A DNA stretch of 54,000 bases, taken from Symbiodinium natans (Eukaryota > Sar > Dinophyceae > Suessiales > Symbiodiniaceae). The DNA is taken from assembly GCA_905221605.1 (NCBI GenBank), contig CAJNDS010002448.1, forward strand, positions 126,001 through 180,000. The letters run 5' to 3'. Under the pieces are notes generated by a model. That model made no database searches, was not told the origin of the DNA, and worked only from the letters and a program-made list of their open reading frames with translations. The number at the start of each line of letters is the position of its first letter. Positions within the stretch are counted from its first letter, which is position 1. Shown here one piece after another: positions 42,010-52,743 of the stretch. The position numbers were made by a program, and so were the translations under genes.

Positions 42010-42060
42010 CGGGTTTAGGGTTTAGGGTTCAGGGTTCAGGGTTTAGGGTTTAGGGTTGGG
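42010..42060. repeat. TTTAGGG tract
   Basis: Seven units with two variants. Confidence 0.9.
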
Positions 42061-42111
42061 ATGCCGGCATAGACTCTTCAATTTTGGGAAGGTACCTTAA
42101 ACTTTGATGGG

Positions 42112-42132
42112 CTTTTGGATGCGATCCAAAAG
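42112..42132. repeat. Perfect small hairpin
   Basis: CTTTTGGAT and ATCCAAAAG are separated by GCG. Wider partial pairing (GGGAA at 42087 with TTCCC at 42140) suggests a short, eroded foldback element. Confidence 0.6.
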
Positions 42133-42462
42133 TGTAGATTCCCTCGTCACGAAGATTCACGAAGCAGTTTCTGTGTTGAGGCAAGGCTGGCTTTACGAAG
42201 CACTTACAGAGAAGCTCTGCATCGAAGCACTCGGCTGGTAGCCAGGCACCAGAAGTTGCCCTGACACCCCCTTGTAAGAAGCTGCAGGTGTCGTCCCCCC
42301 CCCCCTTGTTTTCTCAGCAATTCTTCCGCAATCTCTCTGGGCCAGAAAAAAGCGCTATCAGTTCCCAGTCCCCATCATGTCCCATCCACCTTGGGGCACT
42401 CGGAGGGTTCTGTTCATAGTTGCCTTCGTTAGCAGGTGTAATCTTCAAATATCCCTCAAGTC

Positions 42463-42552
42463 CTCAAGCGCAAGCAGAATGCCTCCTCAGTCATCACTTC
42501 GTCAATCTCCTTCTGCCAATCCTTGCAGCGAGAAGTCCATGAGTCAGCCGCG
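42463..42552 (-). CDS. Candidate exon with GA donor
   Basis: The minus frame reads DSWTSRCKDWQKEIDEVMTE and then EAFCLRL, ending at a possible GA donor (42462). Acidic/helical; no family assigned. Confidence 0.4.
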
Positions 42553-42692
42553 CTTAAATCGTTTAGCCTATGCGTCGGCCATCGAGTAAATCCGGCCAGA
42601 AAACCTAAACCCCAAACCCCAAAGCCGGCAGCTTCTGCCGTGTCATTGAGGTGATTCAGGGACTTGGTTGGAGGCTTGCCGGCTTCATCTGC

Positions 42693-42881
42693 TCAGCGGA
42701 AACATGCTTTTGCTAACAAGGACTTTCGAAAGGCCTCCTGGTGTGGACATAGGAGCCCCCCAACAAGCCTTCCCCCCGAGTTTTCCGAACATCCCCCCGC
42801 GTCCTCTTGCTCAGGCTTGGCAAAGGTGAAGACGGCCACCCCCAAAAAGAGCAGCAGAAGTAGCAGGTACACCTGTACCAT
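42693..42881 (-). CDS. Candidate coding segment with signal-like helix
   Basis: The minus frame starts ATG and MVQVYLLLLLLFLGVAVFTF, a strong signal-peptide or single-helix profile, followed by AKPEQEDAGGCSENSGG. A plus frame of 109 codons overlaps. Could be an N-terminal or membrane exon. Confidence 0.35.
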   Translation of the reverse strand: MVQVYLLLLLLFLGVAVFTFAKPEQEDAGGCSENSGGRLVGGLLCPHQEAFRKSLLAKACFR

Positions 42882-43851
42882 CCTCGAGGGAGGCTTCCGA
42901 CCGCCAAGTGCGACGGGGGTGCTTACTGTTGCGAGTAGGGCTCTCTTGGGGCTTGTAGGGTTTGCAGTTTACAGGTTTTTTTTCGGATTATAGGGTTGAT
43001 AGGGTTATTAAGGCTTTTAGGGGTTCGTATGGTGTGTATGGTTGAGGGTACATAAAGTCTACTTTGTGACAGCCCCTTGGGTGTCCAAAAAAGGGACAAT
43101 ATACAATTGGGGGATCTAAGTAGGTTCTCCAGAAACTGCGTATGGTGAAGATGAGGGTTCGGGGCGCACAGTGCCGATGTGATGGTGGGCTGTGGGTTGA
43201 CGACTTCTCATCTGCTCAGGAAGAGAATTTGGGGCCCAACTTACACTGTCCTACCTTCAGCAATAAAGAGGCCAGAAAGATGAGCGAGGTACTCCCTGGC
43301 AGCTACGTCAGCAAGGGGATAATAAAGTGATTGAATGAGGCTGCCAGAGCAGAGGTTCTCCTGATGAATAGGCGCAGAGTTGAGCAAGGACATGCACGTG
43401 AAGGCCAGGATCCATGGATCGGCAGAGACTTCGAAAGTAAACCTGAAACTTCAGGGTTTAGGGTTTAGGGTTGCAAACATGCAGAATCATGCAAAGCCCG
43501 TTGAAGTTTGGCAATGGCGGTGGCGACCCTATGTTGAACGCCACGAGGGCAAAGCAGCTTAACAAGCACGACCAAGGTCCCCATCAATGGAACCAGCTTC
43601 TTGGCCAAGTTCCAATAATTTCTCCCCACAGTGCCGGTCAGCCCCTTCTACTCTAAGCGGCCTCATGCTATCTATCTTTCTCGCTTCAGGGCAACTGAGG
43701 CCACTTGCCCAGCAGAGTCGAACTGGTCGGGCGCCGCCTTTCGGTTTGCAAAGTCAAGAAAGAATCCACAAATCCACAAACGCCGCACCCCCCCCCCCCC
43801 TCACACCCAACCCCGCCCCCCACCCAAACAACAAAGACTTCAGCAAAGTAG

Positions 43852-44058
43852 CATGACGACTGTCTCGTTGAAACGAAAGTCCCGAAACAAAGTCAAACGA
43901 CAGTGTGCTGGCGAATGTTTGCCGGAGTGCATACTGTACCCTCATCATTGTTTCGCAAAGTTGTTGCTCCGTTTTTTGAACTCTTACGATCTGGCCCAGA
44001 ATATGACCTTTCTGATCCCACCGATCTCGTTCAGAGGTTGAGTAGCGTGTGGATTTGA
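43852..44058 (+). CDS. Terminal exon with stop codon, function unknown
   Basis: Sixty-nine codons follow a C-rich tract and a GTAG acceptor: HDDCLVETKVPKQSQTTVCW, then SSLFRKVVAPFFELLRSGPE and YDLSDPTDLVQRLSSVWI, then TGA. Composition and length make this one of the most convincing coding frames outside the polycystin gene. The other plus frames here are shadows. Family not recognised. Confidence 0.5.
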   Translation, partial: HDDCLVETKVPKQSQTTVCWRMFAGVHTVPSSLFRKVVAPFFELLRSGPEYDLSDPTDLVQRLSSVWI

Positions 44059-44377
44059 TGGAGTCTGGCTACCGTACCGGGAGCTGGCGCTTGGGGTTTT
44101 TAAAGGCTTCGTCCTCAGACTTGGCAAATCCAGATACCCCTAAACACCCTACAAGTAGCAAAGACACCATTGAAGGATCCCAACAGTTCTACACCTGAAA
44201 CAGGCTCTGCACCCGAGCTCGCGTATGAAGTGTGGGCTGTCCCGCCTTTGCTGCTTGGGGCGCCACGGCCAGAAGCATGGATGGAGAGGTCCACCTGTAA
44301 CTCAATTGCAGTAAACAAATAGCGACAGCTCGCAGATACGGGTTCAACGCGAACTCCTGGTTGGAATTTCTGCGTAG

Positions 44378-44402
44378 ATATATATATATATATATATATG
44401 TG
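44378..44402. repeat. (TA)n microsatellite
   Basis: Twelve TA steps. Confidence 0.95.
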
Positions 44403-44593
44403 TAGGTTTAAGTATTGATACTGATATCTTGTGACCAATACGGTCGATACAGCGCCACTCACGTCAACGGGTGTTGCAGTTGTAACCCTGAAGTCCAAGA
44501 ATCGACGCCTGATTCTCAGAAATCCCTTCCCCTTGTAGCCAACTTTCCACAAGCCTAGCACGATCTAGCATGCAGACGCGATGAATCAACGGC

Positions 44594-44896
44594 ATGCTGA
44601 CACGCAAATCAGCAGAGCCTCAGCAGGTGTGGGCTTCGCGGCCAGGCGGGCCATGCAAAGCAGGTGGCACTCCTGTAGACGTCATGGCTGAGCGACTCAG
44701 CGGAGTTCAACAAGTGAGGGAGGGTGTCTGGCATTGGACTGTGGGGCCTTGCGGCGCAGGTTCAGACGACATTCTTATTAAGCCTCTTGTGAGTTCTTTC
44801 GTGTGTTGTGCTGGGAAGCCTGTGCACGTTCGCTCGAAGCCCTTGCTTGCAGATGCTTGCTTTTATTTGTGCGGTTGCTGCGCCAGACACTACTGA
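44594..44896 (+). CDS. Candidate coding region, 100 codons from ATG
   Basis: The plus frame reads MAERLSGVQQVREGVWHWTV and GPCGAGSDDILIKPLVSSFV with a Cys-rich end. A minus frame (44762-45046) overlaps the second half. Function unknown. Confidence 0.3.
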   Translation: MLTRKSAEPQQVWASRPGGPCKAGGTPVDVMAERLSGVQQVREGVWHWTVGPCGAGSDDILIKPLVSSFVCCAGKPVHVRSKPLLADACFYLCGCCARHY

Positions 44897-45057
44897 TAGT
44901 TCATGTCGAGTCTGTCGTGGTATGCACAGAGGTGACATTGCAATGCCTCCACGCGTGTGGAGTCGGCACTGCCCAGCACAGATACGGAATCCCACGCGGC
45001 CACGAGAACTACTCCAGGGATGTTTGGAACCCATGAGTGAACCCAAAAGCGCGGAGA

Positions 45058-45187
45058 GGTAGAGGGAGAGGGAGAAGGAGAGAAAGAGAGAGAGAGAGAG
45101 ACGGATAGAGAAACTGTACGAAGTAAGGAAAAGAGAAAAAGATAAAGAGAAGACAGAGAGAGAAAGAGATATAGAGAGAGAGAGAGA
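45058..45187. repeat. GA-rich microsatellite
   Basis: Nearly pure purine with AGAGAG units. Confidence 0.9.
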
Positions 45188-45189
45188 TT

Positions 45190-47138
45190 AAACAAGAAAG
45201 AACCGCAGATGCGTGTTACAAGACTAAGCAAGCAGCTGGCTCAAATGTCGGTCTCTCTCTCTCTCTCTCCCGGTCTCGTCTCTTACCGCTGCATCGAGGC
45301 CTCTGAAGTTTGTGGTGAATCTAGAGGCCCCTAAGTCCTTTAAGTGCCGGGGTGTGCTATAAATGTGGTTGTGGTCGCCGGTGCTTCGTGCAGCGGGGAA
45401 AAGAACTGGAATGGCCGGACTCTCTGGATCCCACACGCTGGAGTTCTCGCTGACACGAGATCTGCAGCCGTAGGCGATCAAACCCTAAGGCCCCTAGGTC
45501 GTCCCCAGGCGGTCCAGGTGAGGTAGAGGGCCCCCGCTAGACGCAGTAGGCCAGGACGCCGCATCGTCAAAGCAAGGCGCAGATATAGGACTTGTAGGGC
45601 TAGAGTCAGTTAGGGCTCATTGAGCTGCGGGTGGCCACTTGAAGGTTCATAGCTAGAAGGTCGGCTATAAGTAGGCTATAATGGGCGGCCTTCCTTTCAA
45701 CTCCTCCTACAACTACGAACATGGAAGTACAGATTCTACATTGTAAGGTCTTGCATTTCTGATTGCCGCATCTGAAACTAGACCATGTTGGGCTTGGGGC
45801 AAAATGGCCGATCGAGGTTTGGGATGCTTCATGCCTTTGCGAGAGCTGAGGAAGGCGCTGCAAGCCACTACCTCCGATGTCAGCATGAGTCCTGATGAGT
45901 GGTGTCATCTCATTTTAAGCTCAGGCCAACCTTGAACCATCTTCTGTAGATCATTGTGCAAGTGACATGCCTTTTTTGTCTGAGCCTTACAGAAGAAAAT
46001 GGTGTCTGCCGATGCTCATGAGGCTTTCGCTTGAAACTCCGTCCCTCGCCTTCGACAATAGCCCTTAAAGCCCGGGCTGCAAGTTTTGCATATTGAGCTC
46101 GCGATCCTGTGAAGCCCAAGTTCTGCTGTAACGAGGACTCTCAGGGTTTCCGAAGGTTTCGGAGGCTTCCCAGAGAGCTTCAGGGTTGGCCCAACTCTGA
46201 CACGCAAGCGGTATACAATGGCAAGCGTTCCCAAGGATGCAACGGGGCTGAACCAGCTGGACTAACTCAACTCAAAGATTCCCGAAACGGCCCGAAATCC
46301 ACGAGCAGGTTCGGCCTTGTTTCTAGCAAGGCCGTCCGCGAGGTCAGATGCTCGCACGGAGTGGGCGGAAAGTTCCGAGAGAAAGCAGCGCCCGGAAGCC
46401 CTTGCAGCCGTCGGCTGCTCTCATTTGCTCTCTGCCTTGGCTTCGTGGCGAAGTTATAAGGCCCACAAGCCATCATCAGATCCCAAAGTTTCTATATCAG
46501 GGAACTGAACATGTGGCTTGGGGGGTGCAAAAGGGGACCCTCGTTTCTGGAAACTCCAACCACACCCTTTTATCTAACTTTTGGGACCAAAGAGCCCCGA
46601 TGCGGAAAAGTGAAGGGCATGGTCTGGATGCTGCCACGCCGCCCCGTCATTTGGCACATGCCCTTGTTCAGCCCAAGCTCCTGAAAGCCATGCTTCCCAA
46701 CCATACTCTCTCGCTCTCTCGCTTTCTTTTTTTATGTATTTGCTATTACTTATTTGTAAATATTTCAGCTATCTATCTTTCCTACTAAGGTGCGCAGGCG
46801 CACCGAACGTGGCTTTCCAAGGCTGTAGTCAAAGGGCTTGGCTCCCGGCCGGTCTACTTCAAGTCGTCTTGACCTGGGCACGAACTTGTTCAAGGTTGCA
46901 TTGAAATAAATAAACAGTGGGTGCATGAATAACAGTCAACGCAGATTCATATATCGATATATAGATATACATAAATAAATAAAATAAAATAAATACACAT
47001 ATATATATATATGTATAGACTTGTATATAGCCCAAATCCCCTCCCAAAAAAAGCATTGGGACCCTTCTGTGTGTCCATGTTGGCAGCATATGGTCATTGG
47101 GACCTCCTTTCCCCTAGTGTTACTTTTCTTTCTTCTCT

Positions 47139-47172
<34 letters not shown>

Positions 47173-47370
47173 CCTGAACCTGAAGTCTCTCGACCCGACT
47201 GACGGAGAGGCTTGTAAGCGCAAGCTGGCGGCAAAGTGCTCGGCCAAAAGAGGCACGGAAGCCTAGACAAGCGCCAAAAGTCTAGCCGCCGAGGGCCAAG
47301 CTGATGCTCTTCAGGTGCGCGATGTCGTGCGAGATCTTGTGCCCCAGCTGATGCGCATCACCTGGCCATC
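45190..47370. other. No firm gene; mixed open frames and microsatellites
   Basis: Contains a TC run (45251-45272), a (TA)n block (46966-47015), a TC run (47133-47173) and GC-rich DNA open in several frames. The best frames are 45606-45908 minus (YSLLIADLLAMNLQVATRSS) and 46317-46508 plus (HLLSALASWRSYKAHKPSS). None has a recognisable domain. Confidence 0.4.
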
Positions 47371-47372
47371 AA

Positions 47373-47698
47373 TTGTGGGTTGAGGAATTGTGGGTTAAAG
47401 AAGACAATCATGTAGATCCGCCTCCATGCATTCTTACAGCCTCTGCGATGTTCCGCTCTCTGCGTTCTCCGAAGAAGCCCCGCAATTTCAATGGACTTCG
47501 ACCCCGCGGAATGATTCTGGCCCAAGATTCTACAACTCCACGAACCATCACTTCATGTGTCAACAGCCACAGGCTCGTAAAGCTAGGTATCCTATACAGC
47601 ATCGTGGCGCTTCCTTGCTCATGGCATCGCTACATACCCAAGTACCCCAAAAGCTCGTCAGCGGAACAATGATGCTTGAGACGCCCTCTCAGCCGTAA
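47373..47698 (+). CDS. Candidate coding region open in two plus frames
   Basis: One frame (47426-47698, ATG start) reads YSLCDVPLSAFSEEAPQFQW and later RGASLLMASLHTQVPQKLVS. The other (47373-47672) reads MFRSLRSPKKPRNFNGLRPR and later LVKLGILYSIVALPC. More than 90 codons each. Only one can be right, or an unseen junction switches frame. Confidence 0.35.
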
Positions 47699-47953
47699 CC
47701 GTGTCTAAAGCCCTTAAGCCCTAAACCCCATAAAAAATCCCTAAACCCTAAACAATAAAGTCTGCACCAAGGTGGTGTCTCTCCTCTGCGGTCTCGATAG
47801 TTTACCATTGTGGTGGTACACCGAAACCTGTTCATCACCCTAAACCCTATAAACCTTAGACTCCTAGACCCCTAAACTGCACCATTGGTGGGGCACTTTA
47901 AAAAATGACCATGTTTGTTCCTTATTGGGCTAAGTATTCATAAAAAAATATAG

Positions 47954-48142
47954 ATGATTCTCAACAATGACCACAGTAAACTCACCAAGAGTAAGCGGAT
48001 CGAGTTGACGCGCTCCCTTTCACTTCTTCGCCACCTTGGCATGTTCGAGGGCGGCACTCCGGCGATTTGCCCTGTGCCAGCATTCGCTTGTCAAAGGTCA
48101 GGCCGTACGGTACCCGTACGGCGACACAGACCCAAGTTCTGA
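47954..48142 (+). CDS. Candidate coding region, function unknown
   Basis: The plus frame contains LTKSKRIELTRSLSLLRHLG and ends RRHRPKF and a stop. A CACAG acceptor lies near its beginning. Confidence 0.3.
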   Translation: MILNNDHSKLTKSKRIELTRSLSLLRHLGMFEGGTPAICPVPAFACQRSGRTVPVRRHRPKF

Positions 48143-48246
48143 ATGCCTTCCCGGTGGTTGTAGAGCAAGTAAGTGGGGGCTTGGTCTTTTGTTTAGGGTT
48201 TAATGTTTAGGGTTAGGGCAACTTCGGCGGCAGCTTTGGTGACGGG

Positions 48247-48360
48247 ATGTGGACACGGAGACCAACAGATCCGCAAAAGAAGCTGGACATGCGTGGGCCA
48301 CGCTGCGTGGGACGCCCCGCACAAAGGTGGGGGACAGAGCACTTTTTGACCTGGAATAAC
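48247..48360 (+). pseudogene. Possible remnant of a LINE-type reverse-transcriptase C-terminus
   Basis: The plus frame reads MRGPRCVGRPAQRWGTEHFL. The Arg-Gly-x-x-x-x-Gly-Arg-Pro-x-x-Arg-Trp pattern recurs near the C-terminus of many non-LTR retrotransposon polyproteins. No reverse-transcriptase core is visible around it, so it would be a fragment or an exonised piece. A chance match is possible. Confidence 0.3.
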
Positions 48361-48516
48361 TTCCGAAACCCAGCCCTAAGCGATAACAGGTATTTCTTGT
48401 GTCCGCAGTCTCTGGCACCACCGCTCCTTCAGGCTGTTCTTTGCTTTTAATTTTCAAGGCCCTGTAAGAATCATTTCGTTTGGGTGGTCCCCCCCCCACA
48501 TTAAAGCCGAAGGATC

Positions 48517-48617
48517 CATGTACCTATATAGTATACATACTTGGGACCCAAAGCTACTGTATGGGAACCGCCTCAAGGCCCGAGTATATATTCTACACAT
48601 ACAGATACAGGTACATG
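48517..48617. mobile_element. Foldback element, about 30-38 nt imperfect arms
   Basis: CATGTACCTATAT (48517) pairs with a right arm ending CAGGTACATG (48617), and CATACTTGGG pairs with CCCGAGTATA nearer the loop. Part of the right arm (AAGGCCC.AGTATATA, then CAGGTACATG) recurs at 49310-49340, so the sequence is dispersed. Confidence 0.55.
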
Positions 48618-48859
48618 GCCCCTTAGGCAAAAAGAGCCAACTGGAATTAGACATCATTTCCAGTACGTTCGAATGAGGAGGCGCTGAACTTCAGGCCAGC
48701 GTTGTACATGCTAAACCCTAAACCCTAAACCCCAAACCGGGAATTCCCACACACCGTGCTCTACAACCACCTCGAAGCTCCACTCTGCACGAGACTCTGT
48801 ACGTTGCAAGACTTCCCAGGTTGGCCATTTTGCCAGAGAGCCACGGACATGTCTTATGG

Positions 48860-48935
48860 GGGTTTAGGGTTTGGGGTTTAGGGCTTAGGGTTCAGGGTTT
48901 GGGGTTTAGGGTTTGGGGCTTAGGGCTTAGGGTTT
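48860..48935. repeat. TTTAGGG tract with TTTGGGG variants
   Basis: About eleven units, roughly half variant. Confidence 0.9.
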
Positions 48936-49336
48936 CAAAGGAATATGCACCCCAAGTGGCCAACAGCGCACAGGAAGAACAGCAGCTGGGATCCACGTCC
49001 ACAGAACCCAGGCCACCCTAAACCCTAAAATCCGGTCCCAGGGTTCGTGAAGCTGGACAGAGCGGAGACTTTTTTGGGGTGCTATAATTTCTTCGATCCC
49101 ATTTCGATTCCATCTAGCCCACACCATATGCAGGGAGGTCGAAGCTGTGTCGGTGATATTGTACGCTCCCTCACTGAGGATATACATACAGTTCACATAC
49201 TTCCATACTTCTCATCACACTGTTGATCCTCATAGACAGTAGTTTGAGCCACCACGCAACTTCACGGGCTTAGGTTAGGATGTCAACTTTACACAAATGA
49301 ACCCCTTTAAGGCCCAAGTATATACCATGCAGGTAC

Positions 49337-49558
49337 ATGAGCCCTAGGGGCTCTTACCTAATTCAGAGGGCCCGAGCTCCATTGAGGGCCCCTCACCTTG
49401 TAAAACTTGCAGCCGTCCCTCTACGAGACATGCTGCCTGGCCATTTCATAGCCCCCCCCCGCTCCCTGCGAAACTCTGTCAAGAAAGACTGGGCTCTTGC
49501 AAAGAGACGTAAATCCGAATTGCAAAAAAAAAGTACTGAAAGTAATTACGTATACTAG
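49337..49558 (+). CDS. Candidate coding region, basic C-terminus
   Basis: The plus frame reads LVKLAAVPLRDMLPGHFIAP and SVKKDWALAKRRKSELQKKS and then a stop. No domain. Confidence 0.3.
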   Translation: MSPRGSYLIQRARAPLRAPHLVKLAAVPLRDMLPGHFIAPPRSLRNSVKKDWALAKRRKSELQKKSTESNYVY

Positions 49559-49641
49559 ATGGCGACTCAATTCAAGGTCCAAAACAAGAGCCCAGATGAT
49601 TGAAAATCCATTTCCAGAGAGTTCGAAGAGCAGAGGAGTCC

Positions 49642-49824
49642 CTATGGAACTTCCTTAAGCTCCTGGCCAGCGCATAGATCCGAAGCCTCACGCGCATTCA
49701 TTTGGTTAACAATGTGGATTTGTCGATGCGGCGTTTTTACGCACTCTTCATGTTCCTGCTCGTCCATAAGGGCTAGATTCCATGTTTTACTACGGCCCCT
49801 GGCATCGGGCAACACTAAAACCAA
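49642..49824 (-). CDS. Candidate exon, function unknown
   Basis: The minus frame reads WNLALMDEQEHEECVKTPHR and QIHIVNQMNAREASDLCAGQ and then ELKEVP and a stop. Charged and codon-like. Confidence 0.35.
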   Translation of the reverse strand: MVLVLPDARGRSKTWNLALMDEQEHEECVKTPHRQIHIVNQMNAREASDLCAGQELKEVP

Positions 49825-49982
49825 GAAAAATACAAAAAAAGAAAAAAAAAAAGAGAAAAGACACCAATATGGACCCTATGGACCCTACGATTGGGCTAGC
49901 TGACCATGAGCCGGAATTCCGACCAGCTGGGCCCCTCAGACAGGGGTGGAACCGTTGCGGCTAAGACCCCGCATCTCGCCAG

Positions 49983-50105
49983 AAAGGGCCCCTTTAGGGG
50001 GCCCTTTGATGGGAGTCCAGGGCCTTGGAACAAGCACTCCAGAAGTGTCTCTGCACCGTGGCAAGTGCTGCTGAAACCTGGGGCCCACATTCAATGTGGG
50101 GCCCA
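49983..50105. repeat. Two neighbouring hairpins
   Basis: AAAGGGCCCC/GGGGCCCTTT at 49984-50008 with a short loop, and GGGCCCACATT/AATGTGGGGCCC around 50082-50105 with a one-base loop. Confidence 0.7.
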
Positions 50106-50207
50106 AATGTGCCCACACTTTTCTTGAAAATGAGAGCTCGAGCTCGGAAAGCGGTGAGCAGGCCGCCCGCTCCTCACTGAACAGGCCTCTGTGCCTCTGT
50201 CAAGCTG

Positions 50208-50654
50208 TCAGAAGTCCATTCTGTCCAAGGTACTGCGTAAAAAGAAAGGGCTGTAGGAGTTGACGACGATATGTTGTGCCTTCAGAATCTGCAGGTGGGT
50301 TGTTTGAATGCTCTGCAGGATCAAGTGGCGTACTCTGTATGGGCTGAGGGAATGGAGGGAGTGGTGGTCTAGCATTCCTGAGCAGAGATGCAACGCCGAA
50401 CTTCTGCATGCATCTTCAGGCACGGCTTTCTCAGCCAGATCGATCCCTGGAACTGTGAAACCTTGAAACGTATTACAAAAGAATTGCGACCTTTGTGGGC
50501 GTGTTCCGCAATCTTCAGGTTGCCCTGGACTCATACTGCGGGGACTGCGAGTTTGCAGCGCTGAATACCGGCAGTCATATCTCGAAGGGCGACGGCTAGA
50601 GCGAATCGGGGTCTGTAAAAAGAATCTGGGCAACTTGGGTAGTTTATATTGCAC
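50208..50654 (-). CDS. Open region of 148 codons, frame uncertain
   Basis: One minus frame spans all 447 nt (GTG start; contains TFQGFTVPGIDLAEKAVPED). A second minus frame at 50200-50409 looks equally good (PLPPFPQPIQSTPLDPAEHS). Two exons in different frames are possible. Confidence 0.3.
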   Translation of the reverse strand: MQYKLPKLPRFFLQTPIRSSRRPSRYDCRYSALQTRSPRSMSPGQPEDCGTRPQRSQFFCNTFQGFTVPGIDLAEKAVPEDACRSSALHLCSGMLDHHSLHSLSPYRVRHLILQSIQTTHLQILKAQHIVVNSYSPFFLRSTLDRMDF

Positions 50655-50755
50655 CGTTTCACGGTATACAAGTCGGAAAATCCAGGTAACTATTTAGCAC
50701 ATGTGCTCGCCCACAAAAAGGATGTACACACAGATCTCTACATATACACATATGA

Positions 50756-50838
50756 GACATATATATATATATATGTGTGTGTGTGTATATATACATTACA
50801 CATATATCTGTATATACATAACAATAAACATATGTATG

Positions 50839-50894
<56 letters not shown>
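50756..50894. repeat. (TA)n/(GT)n compound microsatellite
   Basis: TATATA, GTGTGTGT, TATATA and a 45 bp GT run. A second (TA)n block is at 51033-51082. Confidence 0.95.
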
Positions 50895-50898
<4 letters not shown>

Positions 50899-51358
50899 AG
50901 TGGGGTCCGCTGGCAACCCGGCAGGTGCAGATTTGACATGCGATGGTGAGGCCTTTGCGATTCTGATGTTTGAAGCCTGGCAACCTACAACGCCAAACGC
51001 GTGAATCCGAAGAACCTAAGAATAAATTAACATGTGTATATATATACATAGATATATATATATATATATATCTATACATATATACATAAATGTATGTATA
51101 ATATGACATAAACATGATATACATATATCCTGGTATGTCTGTCTCAGCTGCTCCCTTCCCCTCCAACCCTAAATCGGAGTAATGGACTCTAGCACGTCTC
51201 TTGAACTAGGATTGTTAGGGTTTATAGGAGGGCCTAACCCCAAAGCCCTTTAAGATGCCCTCATGGTGAATCACCAGTCTCCTTCTCCCTCCTGTATCTT
51301 CTGTCAGGATGGCAGGGCCCAGGTGATATTTCCGTTCAAGCGCCTACACCCTGCACCT

Positions 51359-51520
51359 GCAACCCAAAACCCAAAACCCAAAACCCAAAACCCTACACCC
51401 TAAACCCTTAAACCCCAAAGTTCATGAACCCTAAACCCTTAAACCCCAAAGTTCATGAACCCTAAACCCTTAAACCCCAAAGTTCATGAACCCTAAACCC
51501 TTAAACCCCATAGTTCATGA
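51359..51520. repeat. CCCAAAA units and a 31 bp repeat containing GTTCATGAAC
   Basis: Five ACCCAAA units precede four 31 bp units, each consisting of two CCCTAAA-like heptamers plus CCCCAAAGTTCATGA. GTTCATGAAC is a perfect 10 bp palindrome in each unit. Confidence 0.9.
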
Positions 51521-51548
51521 ACCCCCCCTAACCCCCCCCCCCCCCTAC

Positions 51549-51640
51549 GTTGCAAGGCGAAGGCCAGGACCACGTGACGGCAGAAAGCTGCAGCCTCGGC
51601 AGCGGCCCTCACAGCGGGAGCTCCACCCCGCGTCACATCA
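51549..51640 (-). CDS. Candidate exon, Ala-rich helix, next to G/C homopolymers
   Basis: The minus frame reads GGAPAVRAAAEAAAFCRHVV and then LAFALQ, ending at a donor GTAGGGGG that leads straight into the G run (plus-strand C run 51527-51545). A G run lies on the other side (51687-51696). Same strand as the exon at 51802-51959 and probably the same gene. Confidence 0.45.
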
Positions 51641-51801
51641 CAGCAGCTTGGCCCTCTCACTGTATTCCCTCTTCTCTTTTTTTTTTGGGGGGGGGTTTAC
51701 GATAATGAACAGCGGGGGTAACCGATTTTTGGGGTATATGCACTTGAGGGAATTTGGGACATGCGAACCGGCCTCTTGAAAAAATGCAGTTTCGGGCTTA
51801 C

Positions 51802-51959
51802 AAAGTCGGAATGCCGGCGTGGACAATATCTTCAAAATTCCACGAAGCCCCTCGCAGTAGATGGTCAGCTTTGATGAGACATCCACGTCGAGTGCCCTGA
51901 AGCCGTATTGTAGCATGTCTCCAGCAATAGCGGTAAACTTGATAGAACTGACCACGTAC
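51802..51959 (-). CDS. Exon with canonical GTAAGC donor, function unknown
   Basis: Between a CTGAG acceptor and GTAAGC, the minus frame reads YVVSSIKFTAIAGDMLQYGF, RALDVDVSSKLTIYCEGLRG and ILKILSTPAFRL. It is well balanced and clearly protein-like. The parallel frame (51798-51986) is a shadow. Family not recognised. Confidence 0.55.
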
Positions 51960-52072
51960 CTCAGCAACGCCGGTCTCTAATTTCATGCATCAGGCGCCCC
52001 CCTTTTTGCTTTCTGAGTCTATCACGAGTTGGGGTCATCAGAAGACGTTTTAATCGTACCCACAAGGTTTGA

Positions 52073-52384
52073 ATGTTATTTAGTTTGACTGAGTTGGTCA
52101 GTGACCTAAGTATACAAGCTTATTCGGGGCTGATAAGAGAAACCATAGCAACTATAGCCCCGTTAACTACTGTTTCGATCCCCTCCGATCATTTGATGAG
52201 GATGTCCGCTTGTGATATGAACAGCCTTTGCCAGGGAGCAAATTACAGGGGTGCTATGAATGGAGTCTCCCATTGCGGTACCCTTTTCAAGGAGATCAAC
52301 CATACCCTGAACCACAACACCTTGTCCCTTTGATTCTGAGCGACAGATATAACCTTCAAGGCATTTGCTCGCCTGAGCCCCCAC
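52073..52384 (+). CDS. Open on both strands in register, strand undecided
   Basis: The plus frame 52073-52333 (ATG; LTELVSDLSIQAYSGLIRET ... then a stop) and the minus frame 52163-52384 (ATG; GQGVVVQGMVDLLEKGTAMG) share codon boundaries over 170 nt. One is likely the antisense shadow of the other. Confidence 0.3.
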
Positions 52385-52743
52385 ATATCCTCAAAGGGTT
52401 CAGCTGCTGAGGTTTCAATTTCAAGAGCCCGTCCCTAAAGCACCAGGAACGTAGCTTTAAAATGTGACCGAAGCTTCTCCTCATTACACAACTGCACCTG
52501 CACCTCCCCCTCCCACCACGGGTGACAGGGGTGCAAGAGGTACTTTGGTGTGGGTGCATAGGGTCCCTAAGACCTAGATGATTGGTACTGAGAGCATCTG
52601 ACAGGGTTCGCCTTTTCTCATCTCTTCATGGCGAACCCGGGATGCTCGCCAGGCTTAAGCCACTGCGTTCCTCCACAGGCGCACGCGTAAACACAAACCA
52701 AAACCCTCGAATAGGCTTGGGGGAGATGTTTAAGTTTTAGGCT

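Noticed and set aside
48821-49021. Proteins with [11 protein letters not shown] repeats
   Set aside because: These are translations of TTTAGGG and TTTGGGG tracts.
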